From assembly GCA_023313575.1 (NCBI GenBank), contig JAJTTP010000007.1, positions 62,001 to 126,000 of the forward strand: 64,000 nucleotides of DNA, written 5' to 3'. The stretch is from Eutypella sp. D-1. Taxonomy: Eukaryota; Ascomycota; Sordariomycetes; Xylariales; Diatrypaceae. Positions 1 through 13,100 of the stretch are shown here, one piece after another (position 1 is the stretch's first letter; each line of letters opens with the position of its first letter). A program made the translations under genes and the position numbers. The notes under the pieces are model-generated. The model saw nothing but the letters and a program-made list of their open reading frames with translations, did not search any database and was not told the origin of the DNA.

Positions 1-3000
1 GCCGCTATCTCCTTTGTCAGAGTCGACTCACTTGCTGCCTTCGAAGACTCGAGTTCCTTGGTGTGTATAGCTACCAGGGCCGCGATCTCTGCAGCATGGG
101 AAGCCTTGTTTTCTTCTCTGAGCTCGTCCATCTGCTTCTGATGGGTTTCTTTGAGTTGCTCGAGCTCTTGCGAGTGCGCCGCATCGATGGCTGCTTTCAT
201 TTCGTCGAATTCCCGCGCGTGCGCCTTCTCGACGGCTTCGAGCTGTTGAGCATGCTCTGTACCGACATCTTCCTTCGCCTCCTGAACTTCCTTGGCAATG
301 CTCGCCTTCAGGGACTCGAGCTCCTGAGCATGGGCATCAGCGAGTGTACGCTTCGACTGCTCTATCTGCGCCGCATGGGTTTCCTTCAGCGCGCCAACTT
401 CCTTGGCGTGCATGTCTGCCAGCTCGCTCCGCGACTGCTCAATCTCCGCCTTGTGGCTCGCTCTCGCTGCCTCAAGCTCCTTCTCATGAGCGGCTTGTAA
501 CTCGGTCTTCAGCTGCTCTGTGCGCTCCGTGTGAATTGCCTGTAACTCATCTAGCTCCTGGGCATGGGCCTGGGCTAAATCACTCTTGAGCTGGTCCAGC
601 TGGGCCGCATTGGCAGCCGTGATAGCTGCGACTTCGGCCTGGGCAACCTCGACCTGCTTCTGCCAATGGGACAGCTCTTCGGAGTGAGTTGCTTTGAGTG
701 ATTCAATCTCGGAGGCATGAGCTAGTTCCATGTCATGCTTCGCGGAGGCCAACTCGTCAAGATGCTTCGTTCGCAGGTCTTCCATCTCGGCAGCTCGAGC
801 AGCCTCGCTCTCTTCCCTGAGCCTAGATATCTCTTCCGCGTGCTTATCCTGGAGAGCCTGAAGCTCAGTGGCATGGGCAGTCTTGGCTGCTTCCAGTTCA
901 GCTGACAGCTCGTCGGAAATCTTGTTCCGGAGAACATCCAGTTCGGCAGCCCGGGCCGCATCACGGTCATCCGTGAAAGATGCGACCACTTCGGAGTGTT
1001 TGGCTGAGAGAGCTTCGATCTCGGCTGCATGGGAAGCGTTGCTCTCCGCTTCCTTGGAGGCCAGCTGCTGGGTATGTGCTGTCTTCAGAGCTTCGAGCTC
1101 CGCTGCATGAGCGGCTTTCAAGGAGCTGACTTCGTCAGCGTGAGCAGCCATCGCATCTGCGGTAGCCCTATTGAGCTCCCCGGCGTGGCGTGACTCGATC
1201 GCCTCAATCTCTCGCGGTAGGGCCTCTTTGATCGTGGCTTCCACATTGCTGAGTTCCTCGGCATGGTTGGATTTCAAAATTTCCATTTCTTGCATGAAGG
1301 CATCTCTAACCATCGCCTCGGCTTTGCTGATCTCATCGGCAAGGCGGGACTCGAGTGCTTCCGATGAGGCTGCCAGAGAGGCTGCGTGATCCGCGCTCAG
1401 GGACCTCATTTCTTCGGCGTGCCCAGCCCGCAGATTCTCCAGTGCAGCGGCTTGTGCCGCGTCGTGCTCATTAGCCAGTCGCTCCATCCGCTTATCGTGC
1501 TCAGCCCGGATCGCTTCTATTTCAGCTGCATAGCCGTGCGATAGGGTGAGGCCTAGGCCCTTTTCTTGTTGACCATCTGCATCCACGAATAGTGGCTCAT
1601 GGAACGGCTCGGTCATCATGCCACTGTCGATCATGAGAACCCTGGGTAGGCGAGGGATGGCAGGAGGAGGCGTCGCGGTCCTAGCTCTGATGGACCTCCT
1701 GCTAGGCGTGGCCGACAGATTGGACTCGTTGTCGCTACCCGCGAAATCGCCAAGCTCTGCCGCCAGGCTCTGGGCGCCTTGCTTCGGCGTGCGATTGATG
1801 AAGCTGGACGGACTACTCTGTAAAGTTGGCTCCTCGCTGCCTTGTCGCGAACGGCGGAAAGCGCCACGACTGACACGGAGTGGGAACTTGGGTTGGTGTG
1901 GGGGGAGGGTTGGCGTCCTGATGCCGCTCCTGTAACGATAATAATCATCGTCGTCTTCGTCTTCAGTGGAGGCTGTGCTATCGATGGATCGACTGCGGTT
2001 GAGGGCAACGGGAAGGACAGGCGCCTTCATGCGAAGGGTGTTACGCTTCGAAGGGCTTTCCGTCTCCGTTTCAACATCATCTTCGCTCGAAAAGTCCTCG
2101 GCACCAGTGTGGAAATCCTCCGTCTCCGTGGCACGTTCATTGGCCGTCTCAAAGGCGGCATCTTCACTCGTGTCGTTGGCCGTTTCAAAACGATCACTGC
2201 CGCCGGTAGGCGTACCGAACTTGGCTGACGATCGAGAAGCAGGTGAGGTGGGGGGAGAGCTAGCGGTGTCGGGTTGATCTTCCCAATTGGGGTCATCGGG
2301 GAGGATTTCGCTGCGAGCACTTCGCACCCCACCCAGTAGCCACGGCGCGGGCTTCTTGAACTCTTTCCCATCAGACTTCCGATTGCGCTTGTTGGTGGTC
2401 ACCTGCTCCGTCCGCATCTTCTCTACCTCATCGCGAGCCTCCTGAAGAAGGCGTCTAAGCTCCAACCTCTCCGTCTTCTCGCGGTGATAGTTCGTCCGCA
2501 GATTCTGGATTGTCCTCTGGGCATGTCCAAGCGAGGTCTTAAGCGTTTCTGTTTCAAGCATCGCATGCCGGGGGGTTCCCTTGACAGGAGAGGGTGGTGG
2601 AGAGTGCTCGGGAGTCGGATTGTCGTTGGCCGTATCCATGTCCTCTTCACTGAGTCCGGCGGCCTGTTCGCGCTCGGTTGACCGTACCCTCTGGGAGGAA
2701 ATTGCCTTGGCTAGCTCTTGATTCTGGGCAGTCAAGTCCTCAATCTTCCGCTGCAAAGCACTACGCTCTCCATCGGCGAGAACTTTGTTCCTCTTCGCTG
2801 TGCCCAGCTCGATATCATGGCGCTTGACGGCTGCGGCGTGCTCCTCTACGAGCCTAGCGTGAGTTAGCCGGACCTCATCCAACTTCTGCTGAGTAGCGTT
2901 CTTGTCGGCCTGTAAGACATTTAGGCTCTGTGTCAGCTTCTTCTCGCGACTGGCAGCCTCCTTCTGGGCCGTCATAAGCTCGTGTAGCTGGGTCTCGAGG

Positions 3001-3940
3001 CTCCAATTCTCGTCCTTGTAGCGATGCTCATTTTCGTCGAGGGCCTTGACGCGCTGTTGGAAATTCTCCGACTCATATTCAAGCCTTAATTTCTCGGATT
3101 TGGTTTCCTTCAACTCCTCTTCCTTCTCGGCAAGCAAAGCCTGCAGGTTTCGAACTTGGGCGATCAAGGAGGTACTAATCTCGGCAGCAAACTCGATGTC
3201 ATGTATGCGATTCGAAGGTTGGTTCCGGACTTTCCGATTGGGGACGTTGAGCTTGGTGGGAGAACCGGTGGCCTGAGCCTCGAATTTGGAAGGGCTCACA
3301 GAACGCTATAGGGAACTTCGGGTTAGCCAACCGAGTACACTTGACTTGTTTTTCGACCGTTTTTTTTCCCTCTCCTCACCCTCTGCCCTTGACGGGGAAA
3401 CTTCGCCTGCAAACTTACCCTTCCGCCAGTTTTGCCGTCGGAAAAGAAGGGTGATGCAGGAGGAGGTTCGTTACTAGGAACTCTCTTGGGAAGAAAGGCC
3501 CTAGCGCTCTCCCTGGCGACCTCATTATATTCTTTTTCGATATCGGCTAGCTTCTGGCGTAGGTCCTGGGAGAGTTCGCCCTCGGTTTGTAGCTTGTCGA
3601 CTTCTTTCAGACGTTCAGTAAGCTCTTTGCGTTGCTGGACGAGAGCGGTGCCCAGCTTCCCGGCTTCCTCCATGCGGCGGTCAGTCTCGGCCAGGTGGGC
3701 CTCTAAAGCGCGCTTTGCTTGTTCGGGAGAGACATTGGGACTGAGGGCGAAAAGTTGCGAGTCGAAATTAGAGAGACGGTGGTGTTGAGGGACGGGAGCG
3801 GCGATGGAAGGGGATGTCGTCGAGATGAAGGGGTCATGCTGCTCTGTTTCTTGGGCGACATCGGGGGCGACATCGGGGGCGACATCGGGACTGACAAGAG
3901 CAGGAGCCATAGTGTCGCCGGTTGGACTTGACGAAGCCAT
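1..3940 (-). CDS. apsA: ApsA/Num1-like cortical anchor protein, N-terminal ~1275 residues (partial, runs off left edge)
   Basis: Family role: ApsA/Num1/Mcp5 proteins sit at the cell cortex, capture dynein and position nuclei and mitochondria. Exon 1 is 3419-3940 (174 codons from the ATG at 3940). The intron is 3306-3418 (GTAAGT donor, GGCTAAC branch, CTATAG acceptor), and exon 2 is 3305 down to 1. The join gives the continuous stretch GGRRSVSPSKFEAQATGS. Visible in order: a short Pro/Ala-rich head with a PDVA repeat (12-bp DNA repeat), a first coiled coil with AKRALEAHLAETDRRMEEAG, a second coiled coil from about residue 200, an acidic Ser/Thr-rich linker, then from about forward position 1540 to the edge a long repetitive coiled coil built on AHAxELExLK. 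The expected C-terminal PH domain lies outside the window. Fungal ApsA proteins are roughly 1,600-1,700 residues, so about three quarters is present. Many short ORFs on the plus strand here are antisense shadows of the biased repeats. Confidence 0.85.
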
Positions 3941-4247
3941 ATTGGGGACCGGGATACAGGAAGGAGAGGAGAGGAGAGCAGGGGGAGGGGGTATGATTTT
4001 CCCCTTCCGGGACTATCAATAGGCTGTGAATGACATGCGCGACCGGATGTTTATGGACGGATCACGCGCCAAAACAAAGCCGAAAGCCGAATAGAAGTAG
4101 AAGTGTGGGGAGGGGGCCGGGGGGACGGGGAGGCAAGAAGAAGGGGGGGTAGAGGGTATGAGTAGTGGAATGAGAAATCTCAATGGGGGAGAGTCGACGA
4201 CAGCAGATGTTCGGCAACAATGAAGGAGAACGAATGAATGACTGAAT

Positions 4248-4317
4248 GACAGAACGACAGAACGACAGAACGACAGAACGACAGAACGACAGAACGACAG
4301 AACGACAGAACGACAGA
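4248..4317. repeat. 8-bp tandem repeat (GACAGAAC)n
   Basis: About 8.75 perfect copies of GACAGAAC, some 300 bp upstream of the apsA start codon. It is non-coding and likely length-polymorphic between strains. Confidence 0.95.
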
Positions 4318-4680
4318 TAGGACCTCAAGACCTCAGGACCTCCGGGATACTCTATAATGAGTAACACAATAACACACAACACAAACGGTGTTGCCGGCTG
4401 ACCGTTGACCGTCGATCGTCCAGCGTTGATCACTTAAAACCCTTCCCCGGTTGGTGTTGGCAATGAGGCTGTCCAGGTTGTCCAGGCTGTCCGGGCTGGC
4501 GGCAGTGGACTCGAAAGTCGAAGTTGGGGATGTACCGGCCAATAACAGAGAAGAACGCGCGCGCGAAGATGGGCAGGTCGTCAAAAATTCGTGTCTGCTC
4601 TCGAAGGGGTTAGAAGCTTTATTAGTCGGGAGTTAGTACCTTGAAACACAATAAGATACATGGACATATATGTACTAGGT

Positions 4681-4715
4681 ACATAGTACATAGTACATAG
4701 TACATAGTACATAGG
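4681..4715. repeat. 7-bp tandem repeat (ACATAGT)n
   Basis: Five head-to-tail copies of ACATAGT, the last ending in G. It is preceded by a TACTAGGTACATAG motif of the TACCTA-type family. Confidence 0.9.
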
Positions 4716-5234
4716 TGAGGTCTCCTTTTTAGTGTGTAGAGTTGTGTAGGTTGTGTACCTAGGTAGGGAGTTGTGAGTGTGCAGAATACAGAACGCAGAA
4801 TTAGGTGTGTGGGAATGCGCCAAGAGACTTGGGCTGCTCCTGCTCTTGCTCCAGAGCTGCTTGCTGCTGCTTGCTGCCGCGTGGTCCCGTTCAAGGCAGG
4901 TACGTGGAGTAAATATGGAGTAAATATAACGGGGATCAAAATTAACCTCAATTAATGGCTGATAAACGGCCAATGAATTAATAAAGGCGGGAAGAAGAAG
5001 AAAAAAGGGCGAAGAGGATTGAGGAGCTGCTGCTGCGAGTTGTAAGTAGAAAAGGGGTTGGGATGAGAGTGGGTGTGGGTAATGGGTAGGTAAAGTAAGG
5101 TGCTCCACGGACCCGGGGATAATGAGTTCTCTCTTTCTTGATGGTTTATTTTCGTGTTGTCTTTTTTTTTCCCCCTTCTATATATAATCGGTGCCAGATA
5201 CATCGATTTGTTGATTGTCTGATATGACTGCGTG

Positions 5235-5266
5235 CTGTTGTTGTTGTTGTTGTTGCGTTGCGTTGC
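5235..5266. repeat. (GTT)n microsatellite with GCGTT extension
   Basis: Six GTT units followed by two GCGTT units in intergenic DNA. Confidence 0.85.
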
Positions 5267-8200
5267 TACACACAACCATATGTATATGTGGGGAAGTGGG
5301 CGATAGGGTAGCACGTAGGCAAGTTATGTAAGTAGGGTATGGAAATAAGAGAACAGGGAAGCTCCAGGGCTGTTGTGATAGGTAGGCCGGCAATCATGTG
5401 ATACCACAGATCCATACAGAAGATCCATACAGAAGCTCCATACATACAACACCAGTTATATATGAAGCGGCTTCCGTCATTCCCGTCATAGATCCCAAAG
5501 TACATATGGACATGGGCAGCTCCGGCAACGTGAGAGGATAGGTAAGTGCTTAATTGAGTAACGTATGTACTTAGGTAGGTATATATAGATACGTAGGACT
5601 CCCTACGATCACCAATGCCTGTCTGCATCCGTACCCGTAATATAGCTTGGTAGCCCCGGCGTTCTACCCATACATGTGTAGCACGTAGCTTACTCGACGC
5701 GGGGTTGCATTGATTTGGTAAGGTGCAAAGGTGCAATGTAGGAGATCGTTGACATCCTCCGCCGAGGGACCGATATTGTCAAACCATTACACAGTCATAA
5801 ACTACTGCGGAGCGACGCCATTGATGGGAAAGGGGGCCCGGTGAGGGGCAAGGGGGCTAAGGAGGCAAAGAGGGGGGGGGGGGTTATCACTACGTCAGAA
5901 CTCATACATACCTGGAGAAAGGAGGAACCGAGGTTATCGTACGACCAACAGCCAACTACTAACGAACAATGAAGCCGCAGAAATCCGCACCCAGCTGATA
6001 AGTGATAGGGGGAGGCGAGGGCGCGAAGGGAGCGAGGAGGGGCGTGATGGACACCGTTGACCAGAGATAGACGATGGGGAAGCCTCGCACGTGCTTGGAA
6101 GGATGATGACCGGCGACCTAACGCGAAGAAGCGGGCAGGTCGGCTTGACTCAATTGGGCGGTACTGACGGTATAAACGTCAGTATGCAGCAATCCGGGCC
6201 CGTGAAACCTTCGCGCGACTAACTTTGCTGTAGTACTACAGGAAGTCAAGACGATATAAAACCTTATAGCTTATAGACGACGAGGTGGGTAAGTTCGAGC
6301 AATGGGAGATGGATGATGTGATTTTTTTTTCTAGGTAAAGTTGGAGTCTTCAAAGTCTTAAAAGAGTGACGTATAGTGAGTGAGTGACAAGAAAAAACGG
6401 AAATGTCTATAGCTAGAAAAAGAATAAGATAAGAACCAAGAAAAACACTCTTAGAGGAAGAGGAAGAAATAATTAGAAACAATTACTTGGATAAACCCGA
6501 GGTAGGTAGTAGATAAGGGGGGAAACAATCCATAAAAGAATGCGCTCCAAGTTCAAGAAGAAGAAAAAGAGTGGTATGGAGGGTGAAGGAAGGATTGCAA
6601 TAAAGACAAAGGCGATCAATCAATCAATCCACGTTCAGTCCAGACAGACGCGAGACAAGGTGCGGTACGGAGGGGGAAGAGGCAAAAGAGGCTATCGAGA
6701 GGCACGTAGCGCTCGGTGAGACGCGTCGCTCTTAAAGAGAGATTGACGATCGATGACTGACGAGGGCACCGTGCTTCCCCTTGGACTTGAGGTTGGGTCT
6801 CGTCTTGGACCGCCACGTAGTATATTGAATAAAAAATCCTTTTCCTAAATATGCATGGAGGAAGTTATGCCACGTTATGTAAAATAAAATAAAAGGCCCA
6901 GTCGGGAAAGGGAAAATGGAAGAAAAAAATGAAAAAAGGGAAACTAATTACTGTACAAGTTGAAAGGCGGCTATGTAGAGACTAAGGGAAGAAAAAGGGG
7001 ACGAAGATACCCATGTGGATGTATAAGATGTGAAAGAAAACATAAGGCGAGATAATAGAGAGAGAGGCGAGCAAGTGGGCAGTAGGTTGGATGAACATGG
7101 AAATCGAAGATCCAGTACGATCACAAAATCCCCATCTACCAAGTATCGATCTTGACCGACTCGATTTCGGACAATTCCCAGCAAGTCAGGTCAGGCAATG
7201 CAACATCCGTCAGCACAAAAAAAATACCAGAAGAACGGGGGGGGAAAAACTTCGGCGAGCTAACTAATATCTACTTAGATAATAACAACAACACAAACAC
7301 AGAAACAATAACAATACTGTACAAGTAATGGTAAGGACCCTCCCACTCCTTGTCCGCCCCCCAGTCAGTCCAGCCAGTCATGCCAGGTTCCTCGTCGAAA
7401 ATGATGTGGTCCTATGTGGATTGTTTGGTGTGGATTCATGACAACATCCCTCCCCTCCAGAGAGTGCAAATCGCCCCATAACACGACTCCTTACCGCTTA
7501 TAAGATGGCATTAACCATCTTATCAAGCTTATTTAAACATTAGATGTCCAAAGGGGGGCAGCCCGGCCTAATATAATGTGCATTGTATATGCATTGTACA
7601 TATGCTGTCTAACTTCTCAGCCTCTTGCGTACAATAGTATTAGACTTGAGTACTTTCTAGTCATGTAGGTCCTATGTTTTCTCCTTATGTTTCCTCATGT
7701 TTATCAGATGTGATCTGTTATATAAACACTCAAGTATAAGATGTGCGTTTTGTTTACTTATGCAAGCCCGTAGCGGGTACCTTAGGTAGGTGGTTAAGTG
7801 TAGGTAGTACCTGGGTATACACATAAAGCGGCATGTTAGCATGCACCCCGCGCTACCTTTAGTGCTGTCCACGATTACTTAGCCTTAGGATGTACCTAGG
7901 TAGGTATCCACCTATCAAGCTAGGTACCTATGCACTTATGCACAGCCAGCCATTGGGCACCCCGTGTCCTGGGACTGCAGGCGAGCCTGCGAGTTGAGCA
8001 GTTCGCAGCACGTTTTGAATATGACCTCCTTATCTAGGCATAATTATACATGTCCACAAAGATGTACTTCCGTCAGGGTATGGTTACGTTATAAATCTCC
8101 CGTGGTATACTTCGTACTCCATACTAAATACCTACATACTAGGTGTGTAGGTAGGTATTTCAGCCACACGATTTTCGAGGTACCGAGGCAGATAATGTCC

Positions 8201-8791
8201 GCGAGTGTCAATAACGCGTCTGCCGCTGTTCATGCCTCGTACTTGATATGTAGTAGGTATCTAGGTAGCCCTATCTTGCCCCATGTACTCCAGGCTACAA
8301 GAATTTCAAGGCTGTAATCGCGTATTAGATATGTACCTAGGTAGGAAGTAGGTACCTAGCTAGGATATGCGGATACGTGTTGTGGGGATAGGACATAAAC
8401 GGGCTCCTATTCGCCTCTATTATAAAAGTTGGTGAGTTGGCTTAACAAGTCGACAGCTCATAAGATAAGCCTGGGCCTCGAGGTACTTTCTCATGACTTG
8501 TCGGATTGTACAGCGCATATATACAAGGTACAAGGTACCCGAAGACCACGGAGGTTCAATGATGTTTTGTTATCCATACTTATCCGACGTAAGGTTGGTC
8601 TGGCATTAATAGCACTGTACGAAGTATCGCCCATCCCAGGTAAGTACTACGGACTTATATTAGTCAGGAGCTATGAAAGTTAGTGAGACTCCACTTATGC
8701 AAGGCTACCTACCGTAGGTACTAAGTAGCCCTGGAGGTACAATATTTATCTGAGATTACTTAGTGGAGGTACTTGAGGTTCCGTGGAATTG

Positions 8792-8818
8792 GAAGGTTCA
8801 GAAGGTTCAGAAGGTTCA
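8792..8818. repeat. 9-bp tandem repeat (GAAGGTTCA)x3
   Basis: Three copies of GAAGGTTCA about 300 bp upstream of the cwc24 start codon. A second, more diverged GTTTAGAAG-type series lies at 8935-8975. Confidence 0.85.
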
Positions 8819-9120
8819 ATGATTTAATTAAATTTAGTGCAGGTCCATTACCTACCCCTAGGTAGGTACAACCTATGACGGAACGGAGCAATCTCATGTC
8901 AGAGTCTCATATCAGATGAGATCAGAATTGTCTTAAGGTTTAGAAGGTTTAGAACATTTAGAATATTTAGAGCCTTCCAAAATTCTAAGCGGAACCTCCA
9001 GGGGCTTGTTACCACTTAGCCATTTACAACCTCAGTTGTTACAACCTCTCACTCACCTCATTAAAACCTTACCAAAGAAAACTTTACCTCCTCAAATCCG
9101 GCTGCTTTCTTCATCATATC

Positions 9121-10188
9121 ATGGCCGACACATCTACCGACACAACTAGTAATTCCCCGGGGGGCATCGCGCCTGTCGCCATTTTTAAAAAGCGAGGCGC
9201 CAAAGCCAAGGCCAACATCAGGAAAAGGCCCGCCACCCCACCACCTGCCAGCGACGACGATAGCGACGCCTCCGACTACACATCATCAGAAGACGAGGCT
9301 GGACAACGCGTAAAGCGACGGAGGAAGAACAACGCCGCCGTGATAGCTTCATCCAAGGATCAAAAGGATCAAAAAGATGAAACCTCCAGGACTACCATCT
9401 TTCAGGCCGACCGCAGCGTGCCCATCACGAGCGTCAACGATGCCACCAAGCAGACCAATTGGTTCGACGAAACCGACGACGCGAAACTTCTAGGGAAGAC
9501 CCGGCCGCTTCCCGGATCCAAGTCCACATCTGCACCACAGCCCGACGGCACGTACAAAGGACTGGCAAACCAGTCCACCTTCATCCAGAAGAACCCGAAC
9601 GCCCCGAGTCGCACCGTCGGTCCCATCAAGGCCGCCACCAACATACGCACCATCACCGTCACTGACTTCGCCCCCGACGTGTGCAAGGACTACAAGAAGA
9701 CCGGCTTCTGTGGCTTTGGGGATAATTGCAAGTATCTCCACATGCGCGAGGACTACAAGCACGGCTGGCAGCTCGACAGCGAGTGGGATAAGGTCTCCAA
9801 GGGAAAGAAGAAGGGCGCCGCCTCTGGCACCGTCGTTGCGAGCGCCGATCGTGCCGCGAACAATGCCGACAACGACGGCGACGACGATGCCGCTGACGAG
9901 GCCATGCTGGAGAAGATCCCCTTCGCCTGTATCATCTGTCAGGGGCCTTACAAGGAGCCCATCGTGACCAGGTGCGGCCATTACTTCTGTCTACCGTGCG
10001 CCTTGCAGAGATACAGGAAGGATCCGAGCTGCGCCGCTTGCGGTGCCGGCACTAGCGGCGTCTTTAACACCGCCAAGATCCTGAATAAACTGTTAGAGAG
10101 GAAGCGCGAGAGGCAGGCGCGCAAGAGACAAAAGGCCATAGACGCCGGGGAGGATGTCCCGGATGAAGAAAGGAATGCCGCCAGTTGA
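9121..10188 (+). CDS. cwc24: Pre-mRNA-splicing factor Cwc24 (CCCH zinc finger + RING)
   Basis: A single-exon gene of 355 residues. Cwc24/RNF113 proteins bind the U2/U5/U6 snRNP and help set 5' splice-site use at spliceosome activation. The architecture matches: a charged, disordered N-terminus with basic patches (KKRGAKAKANIRKR, KRRRK), then a CCCH finger starting at Cys188 (C-x8-C-x5-C-x3-H; CKDYKKTGFCGFGDNCKYLH), then a C3HC4 RING starting at Cys270 (CIICQ, RCGHYFCLPC, CAAC). A basic C-terminal helix (LLERKRERQARKRQK) follows. The ATG at 9121 is the first in frame, and no splice sites are needed. It is divergent from apsA across 5.2 kb. Confidence 0.95.
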   Translation: MADTSTDTTSNSPGGIAPVAIFKKRGAKAKANIRKRPATPPPASDDDSDASDYTSSEDEAGQRVKRRRKNNAAVIASSKDQKDQKDETSRTTIFQADRSVPITSVNDATKQTNWFDETDDAKLLGKTRPLPGSKSTSAPQPDGTYKGLANQSTFIQKNPNAPSRTVGPIKAATNIRTITVTDFAPDVCKDYKKTGFCGFGDNCKYLHMREDYKHGWQLDSEWDKVSKGKKKGAASGTVVASADRAANNADNDGDDDAADEAMLEKIPFACIICQGPYKEPIVTRCGHYFCLPCALQRYRKDPSCAACGAGTSGVFNTAKILNKLLERKRERQARKRQKAIDAGEDVPDEERNAAS

Positions 10189-13100
10189 AGAATTACTCAT
10201 CCACCCACCCAATCAAGCCATCGACATTCACAGGGCTCCTAAACCATTGGCTCTCTCCCCTTGATAAAAGGAGCAGTTGGTCAGCAACGGCAGGGGTTAC
10301 TACGTCCGAATTTCGACGGTTCCCTGTTTGGCTGCCCGAGTCAAATCCTACTCCCGCCACGAAAGTATAGGCAGTAAAATCCTCAATGGTCGTATCTCCC
10401 CATAGTCACCAATACAGTGATCAGGGCATCATGAAGCGGAGCGTCTCGCCGCCTCCGAAGACCTGTCTCGGCAGGCAGGACTCTCTCTCAGGCGGTATCA
10501 TCGGGGCTCAGTAGCTCTAGCTTGTAGATATTCCAGAATAGAAATTCGGGTACGGGGAGTGCTGGGCAGTCCCGTCTTTCAAGCAGGTGTGCCATTTAGA
10601 TAGCTAGATATAGTTAATCGAACGCCTAAATAATTACTCCACGAGTTCCCTTAAACCCTCATGTCTCAGCTACCTCATAACTGTCGTGTGAAGGATCACA
10701 TCCATACTAAGCCTAGAAATCATGTATTCATCCTGCGTCTAGTCGTTCTCGCTTCGAACCTGACGGTGCTGTGCTGTTAATAGTTAGTAGCAGGATTCTT
10801 ATATCATCGGAAAATCCTCCCATCCGGCTGAATATGCCCACACATTATCAAGGAAGGTCGCCATGACTGCAGCCGACTGCTTGGCCAGGCCCCAAAGATC
10901 CCCGAAAGCACACTAGGGTATCCCTATATTACATAGTAAATACGGCAAGTGTGTCACGAAGTGCTACGCTGCTAAAGAACTCCCCGTATCTGAACCTGCC
11001 ACAACACCGTGAGGCGCGTCGATAGTATTCATGCAATTCCAAGTCTTCGAGTTTGCAGTTCGCCCAAGATGGGTTCCGGTACAATCAACTACAGCTATAT
11101 CCAGATATTAAAGTACCTAATTAGCTAACATAGGAACTAAACCGAGGCCATTCTGAACCGAGAACTTCCAGCATCGCCCACCGTTGCAAAACCCCATGGG
11201 CCCTGGGCCTCGGCAAGCGTCCTGGCAAACCCGCCAGGTAGATAGCGAGGAAGAAGGCGAAAAGGCCAAAGCGGGAAGGTCAGAGCAGTTACGAAGTGGC
11301 TACTTTGTTGTCAATCGAGGCTTGATATATTTATCGTTATTGTTCGTTATGTCTCCAAACGCTTACGGAGCCCGAGTCACGGAAAGGGGCCAGCCTACCA
11401 GACAGCAGGCACAAAGGACAAATAGCCTAGAGGATGTCATCCATGTCAGGTAACGAGATCTGGTAGTGATTGACCTAGGCTTTTTCAGAGAGCCGGTGAA
11501 GCTGTATCTGATCCAACTAATAGCAACGATATTCGCATGAGAGGCTGAGTTGGATTGACAGTACGAGCTGCTTCCCTACTATGATGGAATCCCCCGGAGC
11601 TGTGGTGTAGCTACCCGCCATGCTCGCTCTGAATCGAGATAAGGAAAGGACTATATTGGAATCTGAACAGCAGCAATTTGCTGCGTGTAATAACGCTTGG
11701 GCGCGACTAGGAAGTCTGAAGAACTAGCGACATGTATTGCCATGACAGTATATATGCTCAGTACGTCGCACATATAGACACACTAGGAGACTTTACATCC
11801 AACTGACCTATAGTGTGGTTTCTTGAATGTTCCCAATATGTCTACAATCTAGCCTAATAACTGCCCTATACGGCGGGACTCCATTATATTCGTGTTGATT
11901 ATCCCTCCTGCGTCCCTATCCACCTAGCACTCACCTATACACACACTGACTCTTCGGAGTACCACCAAACAAAATTACAGCAGCGTTATCGGTTTCTCTA
12001 GCATGTACTAGTGACCAATCTTCCCGAAGCTCGCCACATATTGTTGTGACAACAGGCGAGATTTCATCCAGAACCTGTGCGGGTGCTGCCGGATACCTAG
12101 GATACAAGCGTACCGCATCGACAACAATGAACCATACCGTAATAGAGGAGCTACAGGGGACAGTTTCAAGTCGTTAAGACGCTGCGAGGTGGAATAGAAT
12201 AGACCGGCTAGAGATACCTAGCCGGCAAGGCATTGCATTCCTTGAAAATTCTATCTTGTTCCACGAGGCCTAGCTTGACGTAGCCGGTAGTGGCCGGTGG
12301 TATGAGGGGGGAAAAGACCGGGTGACTTGATCATGAGCCGATATTCTCAATATTTGTTGCAGTAGATGATATGAACTGTGTCGCGCCTTCTTGTTACGAC
12401 ACGGAATGGCAAGGAGTGGACAGAGAAGCAATGCCTTATGTCCACATCGCACCCGACCCACCCACGAAATCTAGGTATGGCGATAGCACATGATTGTGAT
12501 GAGAGGATCTAAATCCATACGGAGATAATGACGGACAATTAGACCACAACGATTCGTACAGGAGCAGCAGGTCCAGGGGCTCACAGTTGACTAACACGAA
12601 TTCTATGATCCAACGATACCAGCGTAGCCGCTTGGATCTTCTCGTCCCCAGTAACGGCAGAGACGGAAGCTTGTGTCAATATGCTCGTGACACTCCGCTT
12701 GCAAGACGAGGCCACGATCAGGCGTGATGAGGAGATTAGGAATGCTAGATAGTGAAGCCATCAAGCAATGCTAGCCGTCCATTCGTCCACCTATCTATCT
12801 CATCACCCCCCGGCTCTTGGGCGGGCCGCATCGCTCGCCAAGGATCTGCATATTAATTAGTTCAGATATGCAAGGGACACAGGAAGCCAGTCCGCTTTAA
12901 ATTGAAGCACGAAGGGTCCAAGGACAGGCCTAAGATCTCAGATGAGATGGTCTCGGCAACTTCGTGGATACTTCACAAGTGCAAGGACCTGGGGCGACTG
13001 AAGCTGCAGAGCCCCGGCACAGGTACGGGCCGCGGCCCTCGTTTAATGCGGCTACGGACCGGGGAGGAGACTCCCGCCCCGCCCCTCCTTTTTCGAAGTA

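Larger units (their letters stand above)
3941..9120. other. 5.2 kb divergent intergenic region between apsA and cwc24
   Basis: No convincing coding sequence is visible on either strand. From about 4000 to 7300 the plus strand is purine-rich, so the minus strand is pyrimidine-rich, as is usual for leader or promoter DNA of a gene read leftward (apsA). The region holds several short tandem repeats (listed separately), homopolymer runs (G at 5871-5883) and many TAGGTA/TACCTA motifs, densest at 7890-8870. ORFs of up to 156 codons (for example 5266-5736, minus) are made of translated TAGGTA-type repeats and have no family resemblance. Confidence 0.6.

Noticed and set aside
63..3788. Numerous plus-strand ORFs across the first 3.8 kb
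   Set aside because: They are antisense shadows of the biased, repetitive coiled-coil codons of apsA, and none has independent family features.
4248..4317. Short tandem repeat considered as a CRISPR-like array
   Set aside because: Units are contiguous without spacers, and the genome is eukaryotic.
5266..5736. 156-codon minus-strand ORF
   Set aside because: It is composed of translated TAGGTA/TAC-rich repeats (STYLSTY-type), with no coding bias or homology features.
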